Positions 22,604 through 32,805 of a DNA stretch of 64,000 bases are shown piece after piece; positions within the stretch are counted from its first letter, which is position 1, and each line of letters starts with the position of its first letter. The DNA lies in the NCBI RefSeq assembly GCF_947507565.1, contig NC_089177.1:496001-560000 (forward strand), read 5' to 3'. A program made the translations under genes and the position numbers. The DNA is from Oscarella lobularis. Its lineage: Eukaryota > Porifera > Homoscleromorpha > Homosclerophorida > Oscarellidae. The notes beneath the pieces are model-generated. The model had not been told where the DNA came from. It saw only the letters and a program-made list of their open reading frames with translations, and ran no database searches.

Positions 22604-22783
22604 ATTTTTTTGAATGTTCATGTTGTAGAAGAGAGTGGAGAAATAGGATTGAAAATTTTTTCCAGTGGCGCAACTAGACAGGAATAAGCGGGGTCAGACC
22701 GGAGCGGTAAATAAACACACAATTCAATATCTAACTAATTGTTTTTGAGCACCCCGGCGGTTTATAACGGCTTGTGTGTCTTG

Positions 22784-22793
22784 GCGCATGCGC
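22784..22793. promoter_or_regulatory. Palindromic NRF-1-type site upstream of CLINT1
   Basis: GCGCATGCGC is the core of the NRF-1 consensus and lies about 105 nt upstream of the CLINT1 start codon. Confidence 0.5.
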
Positions 22794-22898
22794 AATCGAT
22801 GTTTGCTAGACTTTGAGTACTACTCGGAATCCCGTCCTACTTTAGCGATCCTTCATTCTAGTTTCTTGCTCTATGATTTAAACTATAGTCGATTGACA

Positions 22899-25081
22899 AT
22901 GTGGAAGGTTCGAGAGCTCGGCGACAAGATGTAAGCCGTTTTCGAAACGCGTCACGCCCGAACGTCTTATCTCCCCCGCACATAGCGCCAACGTAGTGAT
23001 GAACTACACCGAAGTCGAAGCGAAGGTTCGCGAGGCAACGAACGACGAAACGTGGGGTCCCCACGGCACGCTCATGCAAGAAATCGCGAAATTCACGTTC
23101 ACGTACGAACACTTTCCCGAAGTCATGGCAATGCTCTGGAAACGAATGCTCGAAAACAATCCCAAGCACTGGCGACGTTGCTACAAGGTACGAAATAGAT
23201 CGTCGCTAGTTTTATCCAGGCCGAATGCCGGATCCTTCTCGAAGGCGCTTCTCCTATTGGCCTATTTGCTTCGAAACGGGAGCGAACGAGTCGTTTCGAG
23301 CGCACGCGATCATCTCTACGATATGCGACCTCTCGAAGACTTCCAGTATCGCGACGATCGCGGCAAGGATCAGGGAATCAACGGTAAAGGGAACTACACG
23401 GTTTCGTGCCACGCCCCTCATTCATCTCTTGCAAATAGTGCGTCAAAAGGCGAGGGAGGTCGTTGGACTGCTGCAGGACGACGAGAAAATACGCGAAGAG
23501 CGAAAGAAGGCGAAAAAGTCGAGGGATAAATATGTTGGCGTTTCATCTGACCAATTCCAAAGGGGTTACGGTAAATTTTTAAATTAATTGATAGATGATA
23601 AATAGTGTTATAAATCGTTACTTTTAGGCGATTACGGCGATGAGCCCAGGCGACGCGGACGGGATCGTTACGATGAATATGATGACGAATTGAGACGGGA
23701 TTCGAGTGGGTGGAAAAGTTCGCGAGATCGTCGCAATCGCTACAATGACGACGATGACGACTACGATAGTGATTCCTACAGAGGTCGCCGGCAGCATAGA
23801 AAACCGTATAAAGATGAAGAATCGTATGTAGAGAAATGACAGTTCTTAGAGTTTTAAAGTTTTTTTCTTTAGTGGCGACGAGAATGATGCTGCTGCAACG
23901 CAGGAGGAGGAGGAGCCAAAGAAGCCAGTAGCAGCTCCAGCTCCCAGCGCAGCGCAGCCTCAGCCGCTGAAATTGGTTCAGCTAAGTGGAATCAAGCCGG
24001 CTGCTGAACCGGATGATCCCTTTGGGCAGTTCAGTGCCGGTAGAGCGGCTCAGCCCGCTGCACCTGCTCCCCCTGCAAGTTCGGGTAAACTTTACGATGG
24101 CTGGTGTTGATTAGTGATTGAGGTAAACTTAGGTGCTGGTGATTTTGCTGCTTTTCAGTCCGCTGCTCCGGTTCCTGCTCCTGCTCCAGCTCCAGCTGCT
24201 TCTTCCACTTTCAACGCTTTTGCTGACTTCCAGTCAGCTCCAGTTGCAGCGGCTCCCGCTCCCGTCCCAGTGCAGCCAGTAGCATCTCAGCAACCATCAT
24301 CCGGCTTTGCAGATTTTGCGGGATTTCAATCAGCTCCTCCTGCTCCTGCTGCTCCAGCACAACCACTATCAGCCATTCAGATAATGCAACAGCAGCCACT
24401 TCTAATGGAGGCAAGGAAATCTTACTTTAGTTGGTTTTTTTGTCATTGCGCTATGTAATCGTTTTTTAGCCTGCTACTAGTCCGCCACCCCAGAAGCAAG
24501 CTGAGCCTTTACCTGCAATGTCAACAACGGTACGCCGGGACTAAGCATTGATTTTATGTGTATGCATCTCTTTCTTTTAGCCGTCGCATTCCTCCAAATC
24601 GACGTTGTGGAGCGGTGCTAGCGTTGATATTAGCCTTGATAGTTTGAGCCCGAATGCAGCGAAAGGCAAAACCCAGTCGTCTCAGCCGAGCATGAATCAA
24701 CTTGCTCAGCAATCGCAACCGCCGGCTCAGACAACCGTAACGGGCATGATGTCAGGAATGTCGTTGGGAGGTGCAGGGATGTCGCCGCAACAGACCCCAC
24801 CGCAGAGAATGGGAATGGGCATGGGTATGCCGATGATGGGAATGGGAGCGTCGCCTCAGATGATGGCGCCCGGAATGGCTGGCTATCGGCAGCCAATGGG
24901 AATGGGCATGGGAATGGGCATGGGAATGGGCATGGGAATGGGAATGGGAATGCAGGGCGGAGGAATGATGGGAGGCATGCCAGCTGGTGCCGGTGCCGGT
25001 ATGATGTATCAGCAAGGGCGAATGGGCGCGCCGCAGACTTATCCCGGCGGCATGGGAGGCTATGGAGGCGGCTTTCAATGA
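22899..25081 (+). CDS. CLINT1: Epsin-R / CLINT1, ENTH clathrin adaptor
   Basis: The start at 22899 gives MWKVRELGDK, spliced (22930 to 22986) to IANVVMNYTEVEAKVREATN. The ENTH domain continues with ETWGPHGTLMQEIAKFTFTY, LLLLAYLLRNGSERVVSSAR, FQYRDDRGKDQGIN, and VRQKAREVV to KKAKKSRDKYVGVSSD, matching EpsinR rather than classical epsins. An Arg/Asp-rich segment (near 23640-23830) precedes an Ala/Pro/Gln tail with DFAAFQSA, FADFQSA and FADFAGFQSA motifs, likely gamma-ear/adaptor-binding. The EpsinR-specific C-terminal motif STLWSGASVDISLDSLSP is present, followed by a Met/Gly repeat. Acts at the TGN/endosome in clathrin transport. Stop 25079-25081. Confidence 0.92.
24895..24952 (+). repeat. Hexamer/dodecamer repeat coding Gly-Met
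   Basis: Tandem GGGAATGGGCAT-type units inside the CLINT1 last exon encode a (GM)n run, with degenerate flanking copies from about 24808. Likely length-polymorphic. Confidence 0.85.
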
Positions 25082-25295
25082 TTTTTTTTTCGATGTAGTG
25101 TATTATTCTTTGTCGAGCAAGTTGTGTACATGCTGACCCTTCCCCAAGCCCTTTTTGTTAGGCAGCCCCTTATCTTTTTTTCCTATGTCATGAATTAGCG
25201 TAGAAGGACGAAAAAGACCTGAAAACGAAATCGTGTCAATCTGCTTACGGCATTTTGCGATATCAATTTGTCACGTGCTACTGCAGGGGCGGAAC

Positions 25296-27860
25296 ATGGC
25301 ATCGGTGATCGGTCTAAAACCGCTCGAGTACGTTCACATATTGGACGTTAACACGAGCGTCTCGTATGTGGAAACTGGCCCTCAAACAATATCTCTGCAA
25401 GACAACGAACGACTGACGGCGGGCCCCCATCCGTTCGTCGTCGTGCCCCCGGGTCGTTTCTGCATCGTTGAAGATCCCATCGATGCTACGACGTACGAAA
25501 AAGGAAAGCAGCCGCGCGTGCGCTTCGGCTCGCTCGACGTGCGCTTCCACGGCGAGCCTTTCTTTCTCTATCCGGGAGAACGACTTCAAGGAGCACCCAA
25601 TTTAGCCAATTACAAGCCGGCACTCAAACCGCTTCCAGTCATAAAACCGAACCACGGCCTCCGCCTCCGCGCTCGACACGATCACGTCGACGAAAACGGA
25701 ACGAAACACGTTGCAGGCGAAGAATGGCACCTGGAGGGTCCCCTCACCTACAAACCGACTCCGGACGCGGAAATCGTCGACACGATTTCTCCCGCCATCG
25801 TCGGCCCAAATCAAGCGCTTCGCTTTCGCGCGCGCGAGCGTTTCGTCGATCGCACGGGCGCCGAACGCGTCACAGGCGAAGAGTGGCTCGTTCGCGAAGC
25901 GGGCGCCTACGTGCCGCACGTCAGCGAAGAAGTCGTCGGCGTCGAGTCGGCGCACACGCTCACGCGCGATCGGGCGCTGCACGTGCGCGCGCGCGTTACG
26001 ATCGACGGCGACTCGGCTCTCGGAAGCGCGCGCAAAACCGGCGAGGAGTGGCCTGTCACGTGCGAAAACGTATCCACCTTTATACCGGACGTGACGGAGG
26101 AAGTCGTCAAAGTCGTCAACAAAACGATTCTGACGAATATTCAATATTGCGTTGTCGTCAATCCGGTTATCGACGGGAAAAATCGTCTCAGTCAACGACA
26201 GCTGCGTCGAGGTCCCGCCGAGTTTTTCCTATCGCCCGGGGAACACCTGGAACGCGGCATTCAGTCGGCGTTCATACTCGCCGTCGACGAGGCGCTCGTT
26301 CTCCGCGCAACGGAGGCGTTCGTCGACGACGAAACGCATCGCGCGCCCGGCGATCGATGGATGATCGAAGGTCCGACGTCGTACGTGCCGCCGACTCAAG
26401 TCGTCGTCGAGCGTCAATCGAAAGCGATACCGCTGGGCGAGAACGAAGGCGTTTACGTGCAAGACACGCAGACGGGTGCAGTGATCGCCGTCATGGGACC
26501 CCAGTCCTATCTACTCAAAGAACACGAGCAGCTCTTTGAGAAAAAACTACCGGACGACGTCGAGGAGATGCTGCGACGCGGCGGCGCCATCGGCGACGAC
26601 GACATTCGCAAGGTCGCTTATTTCGAATCGTCGATCGATCCGAGTCTCGTTCGATCCGGTGCGCGCGACGCGACGCGCGTCGTTTCCTATCGTTGCCCGG
26701 GCAACGCAGCGGTGCAGGTATACGATTATCAGCGTCGCACGGCGCGCGTCGTTTTTGGCCCAGATATGGTCATATTGGGTCCCCACGAGGATTTCAATGT
26801 GTTGAGCTTGAGCGCTGGGAAGCCGAAGCGTGAGAATGCGCTTCGCTGTCTCGCGCTCATGCTCGGACCCGATTTCATCACCGACATCATCGTCGTGGAG
26901 ACGGCGGATCACGCGCGTCTGCGCATCAAACTTGCGTTCAATAATTATTTTGACGTGAATTGCGACGACGTGGCGGACGCGGCGAAGATTTTCGCCGTGC
27001 CGGATTTCATTGGATTCGCCTGTCGCGACGTCGGGAGTCGCATTCGAAGTGCCGTCGCGCAGACGCCGTTCGACGAGTTCCATCGGCACTCGTCGCGGAT
27101 TATACGAGCGTCCGTTTTCGGGCTCGACGCTCGGGGCAAAGTGAAGAACGAGTTGCGATTCGCCGCGAATAATCTCGTCGTGACGAACATCGACGTGCAG
27201 AGCATCGAGCCCGTCGATCGTCAGATGAGCGATAGTTTGAGCAAGAGCGTTCAAATGGCTATCGAGATTGCCACGCAGGCGATCGAGCGTCAGGCGTCGC
27301 AGGAGGCGCGGAGACGCGAGCAGGAAGCGCGCGGCGTCCTGGAGCGGGAGAAATTGAAGGGGGAAATGGACGCGGAACGCGCCCGCATGGAGCTCTATGA
27401 ATTACAGGCGATCAGTGCGGCCGTGGAGTCGACCGGTCAAGCGCAGGCCGAAGCCCAAGCGCAGGCTGAACGGCTTCTCATCGAAGGCGAGAGTGCGATC
27501 GAGTCGACGAAGCTTTTCGCCGAGGCGCAGGATGTTGAACATTCGGCGCTTCTCGACGCGAAGAAGAGATCGAATGAGGGCGAGTTGGGTTACGTGCGCG
27601 CGACGAATGAGCTCGAGTTGGCGAAGGCGAAAGCGTTGGCTGGGATCGAGGTCGGGAAGTTTCGGTCAATGGTGAGCGCGTTGGGATCGGAGACGGTTGC
27701 GGCGATCGCCCGCGCTGGGCCCGAGTCGGACATGCGTTTGTTGAAGTCGCTGGGGCTGCAGTCAACGTTGCTGACGGATGGGAAGAGTCCTGTCAATCTG
27801 TTCAACGTCGCTGGGGGATTGGTTGGAGCCACGATGGCAACGTCAGGCGATGCCCAGTGA
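25296..27860 (+). CDS. MVP: Major vault protein
   Basis: Uninterrupted ORF; with ATG 25296 it is 854 residues, close to the usual 850-900. It begins MASVIGLKPLEYVHILDVNT and then QTISLQDNERLTAGPHPFVV, the vault repeat 1 of MVP. Several vault repeats follow, with EEWHLEGPLTYKPTPDAEIV and EEWLVREAGAYVPHVSEEVV as clear successive units. The shoulder (band-7-like) domain includes VETADHARLRIKLAFNNYFD and FSVPDFIG-type sequence. The cap helix is the Gln/Glu/Ala-rich coiled coil QASQEARRREQEARGVLERE. The cap ring is near the C-terminus. MVP self-assembles into the barrel-shaped vault particle. A CACGTG E-box lies 19 nt upstream (25270-25277). Intronless here. Confidence 0.95.
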   Translation: MASVIGLKPLEYVHILDVNTSVSYVETGPQTISLQDNERLTAGPHPFVVVPPGRFCIVEDPIDATTYEKGKQPRVRFGSLDVRFHGEPFFLYPGERLQGAPNLANYKPALKPLPVIKPNHGLRLRARHDHVDENGTKHVAGEEWHLEGPLTYKPTPDAEIVDTISPAIVGPNQALRFRARERFVDRTGAERVTGEEWLVREAGAYVPHVSEEVVGVESAHTLTRDRALHVRARVTIDGDSALGSARKTGEEWPVTCENVSTFIPDVTEEVVKVVNKTILTNIQYCVVVNPVIDGKNRLSQRQLRRGPAEFFLSPGEHLERGIQSAFILAVDEALVLRATEAFVDDETHRAPGDRWMIEGPTSYVPPTQVVVERQSKAIPLGENEGVYVQDTQTGAVIAVMGPQSYLLKEHEQLFEKKLPDDVEEMLRRGGAIGDDDIRKVAYFESSIDPSLVRSGARDATRVVSYRCPGNAAVQVYDYQRRTARVVFGPDMVILGPHEDFNVLSLSAGKPKRENALRCLALMLGPDFITDIIVVETADHARLRIKLAFNNYFDVNCDDVADAAKIFAVPDFIGFACRDVGSRIRSAVAQTPFDEFHRHSSRIIRASVFGLDARGKVKNELRFAANNLVVTNIDVQSIEPVDRQMSDSLSKSVQMAIEIATQAIERQASQEARRREQEARGVLEREKLKGEMDAERARMELYELQAISAAVESTGQAQAEAQAQAERLLIEGESAIESTKLFAEAQDVEHSALLDAKKRSNEGELGYVRATNELELAKAKALAGIEVGKFRSMVSALGSETVAAIARAGPESDMRLLKSLGLQSTLLTDGKSPVNLFNVAGGLVGATMATSGDAQ

Positions 27861-27962
27861 TTTTTTATTTCTAGCTGCTGCTGAATAATCAATATGCGTT
27901 TAACGGCTGTGCGCTTCTTGTGTTTTTTATTCCCTGCCTCTTTTTTGCTAAATGCTGGTGAG

Positions 27963-28040
27963 CACGTGATATGCAAGCATGTGATATGCGAGGACACCGT
28001 CATTTGTTGTTTGTGACGTCGGACTTTATTGAGCACGTGA
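27963..28040 (+). promoter_or_regulatory. Duplicated GCACGTGA E-boxes upstream of CARD-PNP gene
   Basis: GCACGTGA occurs at 27962-27969 and again at 28033-28040, the second 53 nt before the start codon. The related ACACGTGA lies 15 nt before the CARD-Death start (31962-31969). A CCAAT element (28083-28086) is adjacent. Confidence 0.45.
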
Positions 28041-28093
28041 CCCCAAGTTTCCCAACGCGAGTTTGAACGACGACTTTGGGCGCCAATAGAGTT

Positions 28094-29863
28094 ATGAGCG
28101 ACTTCTATGAGGACTTTATTCGGCCCCAGCTAACGGAGCTGATGAAGAAAATTGACGTTACCGACCATCAAATGTTGAGCTACATGTACCAGGAAAAAAT
28201 GATAACGGAGGACGACCAACACAATCTGGCAGCCACGTCGCAGATGTCACCCTCGGAGAAACAAAGATTGTTTTTTCAGACCATTCTAGCACGCGGGCTG
28301 GGCTCGGAAGCCAAATTCCGCACGTTTTGTACCGCTTTGACGAAACGACGGGGAGCCCACATGGACGATTTGGCTCAGTTGCTTTTGGCCCACGCTAAGC
28401 TAGAAGGTAAGCTCATGAATGTGTTGTTCTAACAAGTTAGTGAGGCATATCTGCTAGATAGAACACAGCACTCCATGACGTCACGAGGTACCTTACTCTT
28501 TTTTATCGCGCTTCGGTACGTGAGGAAACATGACCTGTTGTACAGTAGGTTTGAAGCGGTCCAGAGCACATGGCGAGTTGCAAACAGCAAAAAAATCAAA
28601 GGCTTCTTCACCTGCACCTGAAGGTACCGCAGGCCCGTCATTAGCTGCGGCGACCATGTTGAATTTAAATCTTTGAGTTTTTTTGTTGCAGATGAACCAG
28701 ACGGGCCAAGCCGCCGTCGACGCATGAAGCGAAAAAATCCCAGTCGAAAAGCGATGCGAGAAGGTCGCCGTTCGCAAGAAGCGAAGCGAAAAATTCATCT
28801 CTTGGTAGTTTGTGCTCTACCAAAAGAGTTGGAAGCCGCAAAGGATGCTATAGGAGCACAAGAATGGGAAGAAATCAGGAGTGGAACAATGGGCTATCGC
28901 GTCTTTGTTGCTGATGTAACGTGGAAGAATCATTCAAAGAAAAACGAAATTCGTGTGACTGTAGGAGTTGTAGCTCAATCAAAATCAGGGGGTCAAGAGA
29001 CTTCCAACTTGCTTGGATCTCTTAACAGTCAATTTGATGTCAATTTTCTTGCCATGACCGGCTGCTGCGCTGGTGTTGAAGACGTTGACTGCTACAGCGT
29101 TATAGTAGCGGATAAGACCACCGCTTTGGAAAGAGAAAAGCATCTCGAAAGCGCAGTTCAACATCAAGTGGGCCCTGGTGGTGATCTAGAGCACGAATTA
29201 ATTCAAGCTGTGAATTCACTTCTGATGGATTTGAAGACGTCAGACTGGCTTGATCCAGAGGTTTCTAGCACTGCTCCACCAAGTCCTCGGCTAGTCCGCG
29301 AGTCATTGCTCAAAGCAATTGAGGACAGTGGGAAATCCAGCAAGGACGCCATAGAAAAAGCCGTACAGGAGATAAAAAATGTCAACAAAGATATCTACCC
29401 AAACATCCTAAATAAGCTCGTCAAAGAAGGCTTGATAGAAAAGCGAGAAGAAAAAGAGCCTCAGATGCGAATCCTATACTGCCTGTCTGCCGAAGGTGCC
29501 AAACACGTTAGTGAGCTTCCCTTCGGTCTTCTATCGCCGGACAAAGATCCTTCTGTGCGTGTAACGACACTGTTCACGTGTCAGGACGTTCTCGTCAATC
29601 TTAAGAGTGTTCTTCCGAAATTGAAGGAAGCCACAGGCCAACGAAAGATAACCGGTGTTGACATGGAAGCTCATCATTTTATGGTGCAGGCAAAGCATTT
29701 TTTCCCCAAGTCTTCGTGCATTGTAATGAAAGGGGTTTCTGACCACGGATCGCCAGAATCAAAAGAAAAATACAATCAAGAGTATGCGTCCAAGTGTGCG
29801 ACATTGTTTTTGAAGTATTTCTTGGAAAAGAACTTTGAGTATCTGGAGAAGAAAAAGAACTAA
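28094..29863 (+). CDS. CARD - nucleoside phosphorylase (PNP/UDP) fusion with winged-helix insert
   Basis: Two exons (28094-28406, 28692-29863), 494 residues. Residues 1-104 form a six-helix CARD/death-fold domain (LTELMKKIDVTDHQMLSYMY, ALTKRRGAHMDDLAQLL). A basic linker (RRRRMKRKNPSRKAMREGRR) follows. Residues about 130-290 and 390-490 are a PNP_UDP_1-type fold: KIHLLVVCALPKELEAAKDA, VVAQSKSGGQETSNLLGSL, FLAMTGCCAGVED, and the C-terminal signature GVDMEAHHFM with VMKGVSDHGSPESKEKYNQEYASK, as in MTA/SAH nucleosidases. The two halves are separated by about 75 residues (about 302-377) that read as a winged helix (LVRESLLKAIEDSG, IYPNILNKLVKEGLIEKR). Known for the families: CARDs oligomerise homotypically and PNP-fold domains cleave nucleosides. 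Inferred: a CARD-gated nucleoside-cleaving effector. The function is not established. Confidence 0.85.
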
Positions 29864-29963
29864 TTTTTTTGACTTTTGATGTCTTTGCGTTTTTGCTTGC
29901 TCGTTGCACCTTGTTGCGCTCCCATTGGTACAGGTATGGATACAAGGCTGAGCATGCGCAAAG

Positions 29964-31880
29964 ATGGACGCTATTTTGAGAAAGAACTTCGTGTTTCTGC
30001 GTCGCAATCTTCGCCTGAAGAAGGAATTGTTAGCTTATATGTTTCAGGAACATTTAATCGATGACGAGGAATATGATCAGTTGGAAAACGAAGCCAAATC
30101 AGAGCCGGAAAGAGTTAGGTACTTCATTATGACGGCAATGAGAGGAAAAACGAAGTCCGATTTACGAAGACTCGTTCAAATGCTCAGAAAAACAAACCAA
30201 GAGCCAGTCGCTCACCGTCTCGAACGTGCAAACGTCAGAAAAAAGAAATGGTCGAAACGACTGAGGAAAAGGGCGATGCCTTACCTTTCTAGTCTGGTAG
30301 TATTTGTGTTTGTACACAAGTTGCTCTGGCGTACGTACCAGGCGAACAAACCGCACGTTGAAAAGGTCCTCAAAATAATCTTCGGTAAAAGGCCAGAAAT
30401 TAAAGAAGGAATTATGCCGGAGAACTCCAATAGCGACACTTCTGACCCATCAAAAAACCACACACTTGAGATTAAGGAAAGAGTAAAACTGCGCTTTTAT
30501 TTTCCAAATCTACCAAAAGACACCTACAAAATAGTGGAAGAAGGTCTCCGATCCAGTCTTTCACTTTCTCTGGATCTTCCCAGAGACCTCTTAGAGGTGT
30601 TTGCAAAACCGTTTTCGTCAGTTCTTGTCATTGTCATTCTACCTGGCGCTGCTGCGCTGAAATTGTTTTCCATTTTGTCTAAGCCTCTACCTAATTTTCT
30701 GTATGAAAAATACGGGCCAACTCGTCTTAAGATTGAGAGTTTGCGCCCAATGAATATTTTATTTGAGAAGGCTTTTGGTATGTAACTTGTCAGAAGATAG
30801 AGTATAACAGTACATTTTCTATTTCCTGTAGAGCGGAACTGGGGCTCACGAGCTTGGATCCAAGGTCAAGTGGCCCGTCTAAACGAATGTAGGAAAAATT
30901 TTCATCAACTCAAGACTCAGTTATCTTACTGGCTACCCCCTCCGTGGTGGCAAAAAGCAACAAAAAACCGTTTCAGGAAATTTCAGAGTCAACTGGATCA
31001 CGTTCAAGATGAAATGCAGGCCTTGAAGGACAGTTTCAGCAAGCTGAGTCTCCTGCCTAAACCCCAGGCTGTTGAAGTTTCTACGCAAACCGAATTACAA
31101 GAAGGTACAGGGAACGCCTAGTAGGTGCAATGATTGATTAATTAGTTATTAATCCTAGACGATGGCAGATGGTCAGAGACAATAATGTTTCGGGAGTCTT
31201 TTTCTCCACAAAGCGGTTTTGCCCTAATAATTAACACCGTTTCACCTGAAAGTGAATTACATTCTCAAGCACAATCAGAGACAAATAGTCTTCTGTCTAC
31301 GTTCAAAAAGTTGGGTCTTGTTTGCAAAACAGAAACAAGCGTTAAATCAGGTGACGTGAGCGATACACTCGAAAATTTTGGCAATTGCGACTACGCAAAG
31401 TACGACTGGCTAGTGTGCTGTCTCCTGGTAGCCATGGAGAAGATGAAAACAGGCCGTGACTCAGCGGAAGACTGCTCGCCTCTGTGTCTTCACGACATTA
31501 TGGCGCCGTTTAGAGAATCTAGATGCCCTACCCTTAGTGGAAAGCCTCGCGTTTTTATTATCATTTCGCCAGCTGGAAGGTCAATTGATGAAACTGGCGA
31601 TATGCACGTGGAATTCAAAGACGATGAATGGACTTTGCGAGAGGGTTATGTTCCCAAAGACTGCCTGCTGCTAGTGTTTCATTACCCCGCTCCAGAGGAC
31701 AAGCGCTCTTCTTTCGCTACATCATTGCTTGATAATCTACAACAACAAGGTGGGCAGTTGAACGATGTGGAAGAACTGCTCTTTATGGCATATGATCAAC
31801 TAATTGATAGTCTGCTTTGGTCTTCGGTGTGGAGTAAGAATACGTTGAGTAAGGCAATAGAGGTGGCTCTTGAGACTTGA
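29964..31880 (+). CDS. CARD - membrane segments - pseudo-caspase
   Basis: Three exons (29964-30777, 30832-31104, 31159-31880), 602 residues. The N-terminal about 90 residues are a helical CARD-like domain (LLAYMFQEHLIDDEEYDQLE, LRRLVQMLRKTNQEPVAHRL). Two hydrophobic segments at about 104-122 (YLSSLVVFVFVHKLL) and 216-238 (SVLVIVILPGAAALKLFSIL) may anchor it in membranes. A Trp-rich coiled-coil linker follows. Residues about 370-600 have a caspase p20/p10 layout: GFALIINTV, TFKKLGLVC, DWLVCCLLVAME, SGKPRVFIIISPAGR, DCLLLVFHYPAPEDKRSSFA, LLDNLQQQ. The catalytic His motif (LLSHG) reads LLVAM and the active-site QACRG reads ISPAG, so His and Cys are both lost. The start is the first ATG of the only frame giving the CARD; an ATTGG box and a GCATGCGCA motif lie in the 100-nt gap upstream. 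Confidence 0.8.
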
Positions 31881-31984
31881 CAAGTTCTACATTTTTTTGC
31901 GCGATGATGTTTTATAGACTTTTTCAGACTTTTATTTTGCCCATTGGAGTTGAAGGGGAGCACACGTGATCTGCTGCGAGGACT

Positions 31985-32593
31985 ATGAGCCGCTACTACG
32001 AAAAGTGCATTCGGCCTCGACTAACGGAGCTGATGAAGAGAATCGACGTTACTGATCATCAAATGCTGAGCTTCATGAACCAGGAAAAGATGCTGTCGGA
32101 CAACGACCAACACAATCTGGAATCCACTTCCCTGATGCGACCCTCTGAGAAAGATAATCTATTCTTTCACACCATTCTAAGAACCGGACTGGCCACGGAA
32201 ACTCAGTTCCGCGCGTTTTGCGCCGCTTTGACGAAACGACGAGGAGCCGAAAAGGACGATTTGGCTCAATCTCTTTTGAAAGGCGCCGGCCTCGAAAGTG
32301 AAAGCGCGTCGCGTACTTCGTTTGAAAGGAAGCCAACTTCTAAAGAGCTGAACAACTTATCGAAGCTAATAGCGAGCGACGACATGTGGAAGCCGCTCGG
32401 CAGATGTCTCGATGTTCCGGACTCGAAGTTGACCGAAATCGCAGCCACGCATCATTCTCCTCGAGAACGAGCGTACCAAATGCTACAGTCGTGGGTCGAA
32501 AAGAACTCGAACGCCGCAACGGTGAAACTACTGTGCGAAGCACTCTGTGAAGAGGGTCGCGACGATACGGCAAAGGAAATTTTTGGCTGGTGA
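31985..32593 (+). CDS. CARD - Death domain adaptor (CRADD/RAIDD-like layout)
   Basis: Single exon, 202 residues. The CARD (residues 1-104: LTELMKRIDVTDHQMLSFMN, FCAALTKRRGAEKDDLAQSL) is by eye about two-thirds identical to the CARD of the gene at 28094, including long identical nucleotide stretches. Residues about 112-200 are a Death domain (LNNLSKLIASDDMWKPLGRC, LTEIAATHHSPRERAYQML, LLCEALCEEGRDDTAKEI). The CARD-Death order is the one found in RAIDD/CRADD, which bridges PIDD to caspase-2; whether it is an orthologue or a convergent arrangement is not clear. Likely an adaptor linking a Death-domain receptor or sensor to CARD proteins, possibly its two upstream neighbours. The stop is followed by a convergent DOK-type gene. 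Confidence 0.85.
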   Translation: MSRYYEKCIRPRLTELMKRIDVTDHQMLSFMNQEKMLSDNDQHNLESTSLMRPSEKDNLFFHTILRTGLATETQFRAFCAALTKRRGAEKDDLAQSLLKGAGLESESASRTSFERKPTSKELNNLSKLIASDDMWKPLGRCLDVPDSKLTEIAATHHSPRERAYQMLQSWVEKNSNAATVKLLCEALCEEGRDDTAKEIFGW

Positions 32594-32805
32594 CGATCGA
32601 GCATGCAGACGCGGAATATCGCGGCTTCGTTTTGTGTGGTAGAATTCTAAGAAACGCTATCTGATGAGGGAAAAAAAAGGAAAAGAACGCACGCAGAACC
32701 CCAGGACAACCACATACATTACATAGAATAAGAACGGTAAGATTGAAGAACGGTAAGAAAAGTTGGTAGTCATAGTTCTTATACGAGTTTTGTTTTTCTC
32801 CGCGA

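Noticed and set aside
25602-27254. Open frames of 197-271 codons overlapping MVP on both strands
   Set aside because: Produced by the GC-rich, codon-biased MVP exon; Arg-rich composition without motifs.
28429-28798. Two minus-strand open frames across the CARD-PNP intron
   Set aside because: They run into the PNP exon, have no recognisable domain, and the intron has normal GT-AG ends; probably chance.
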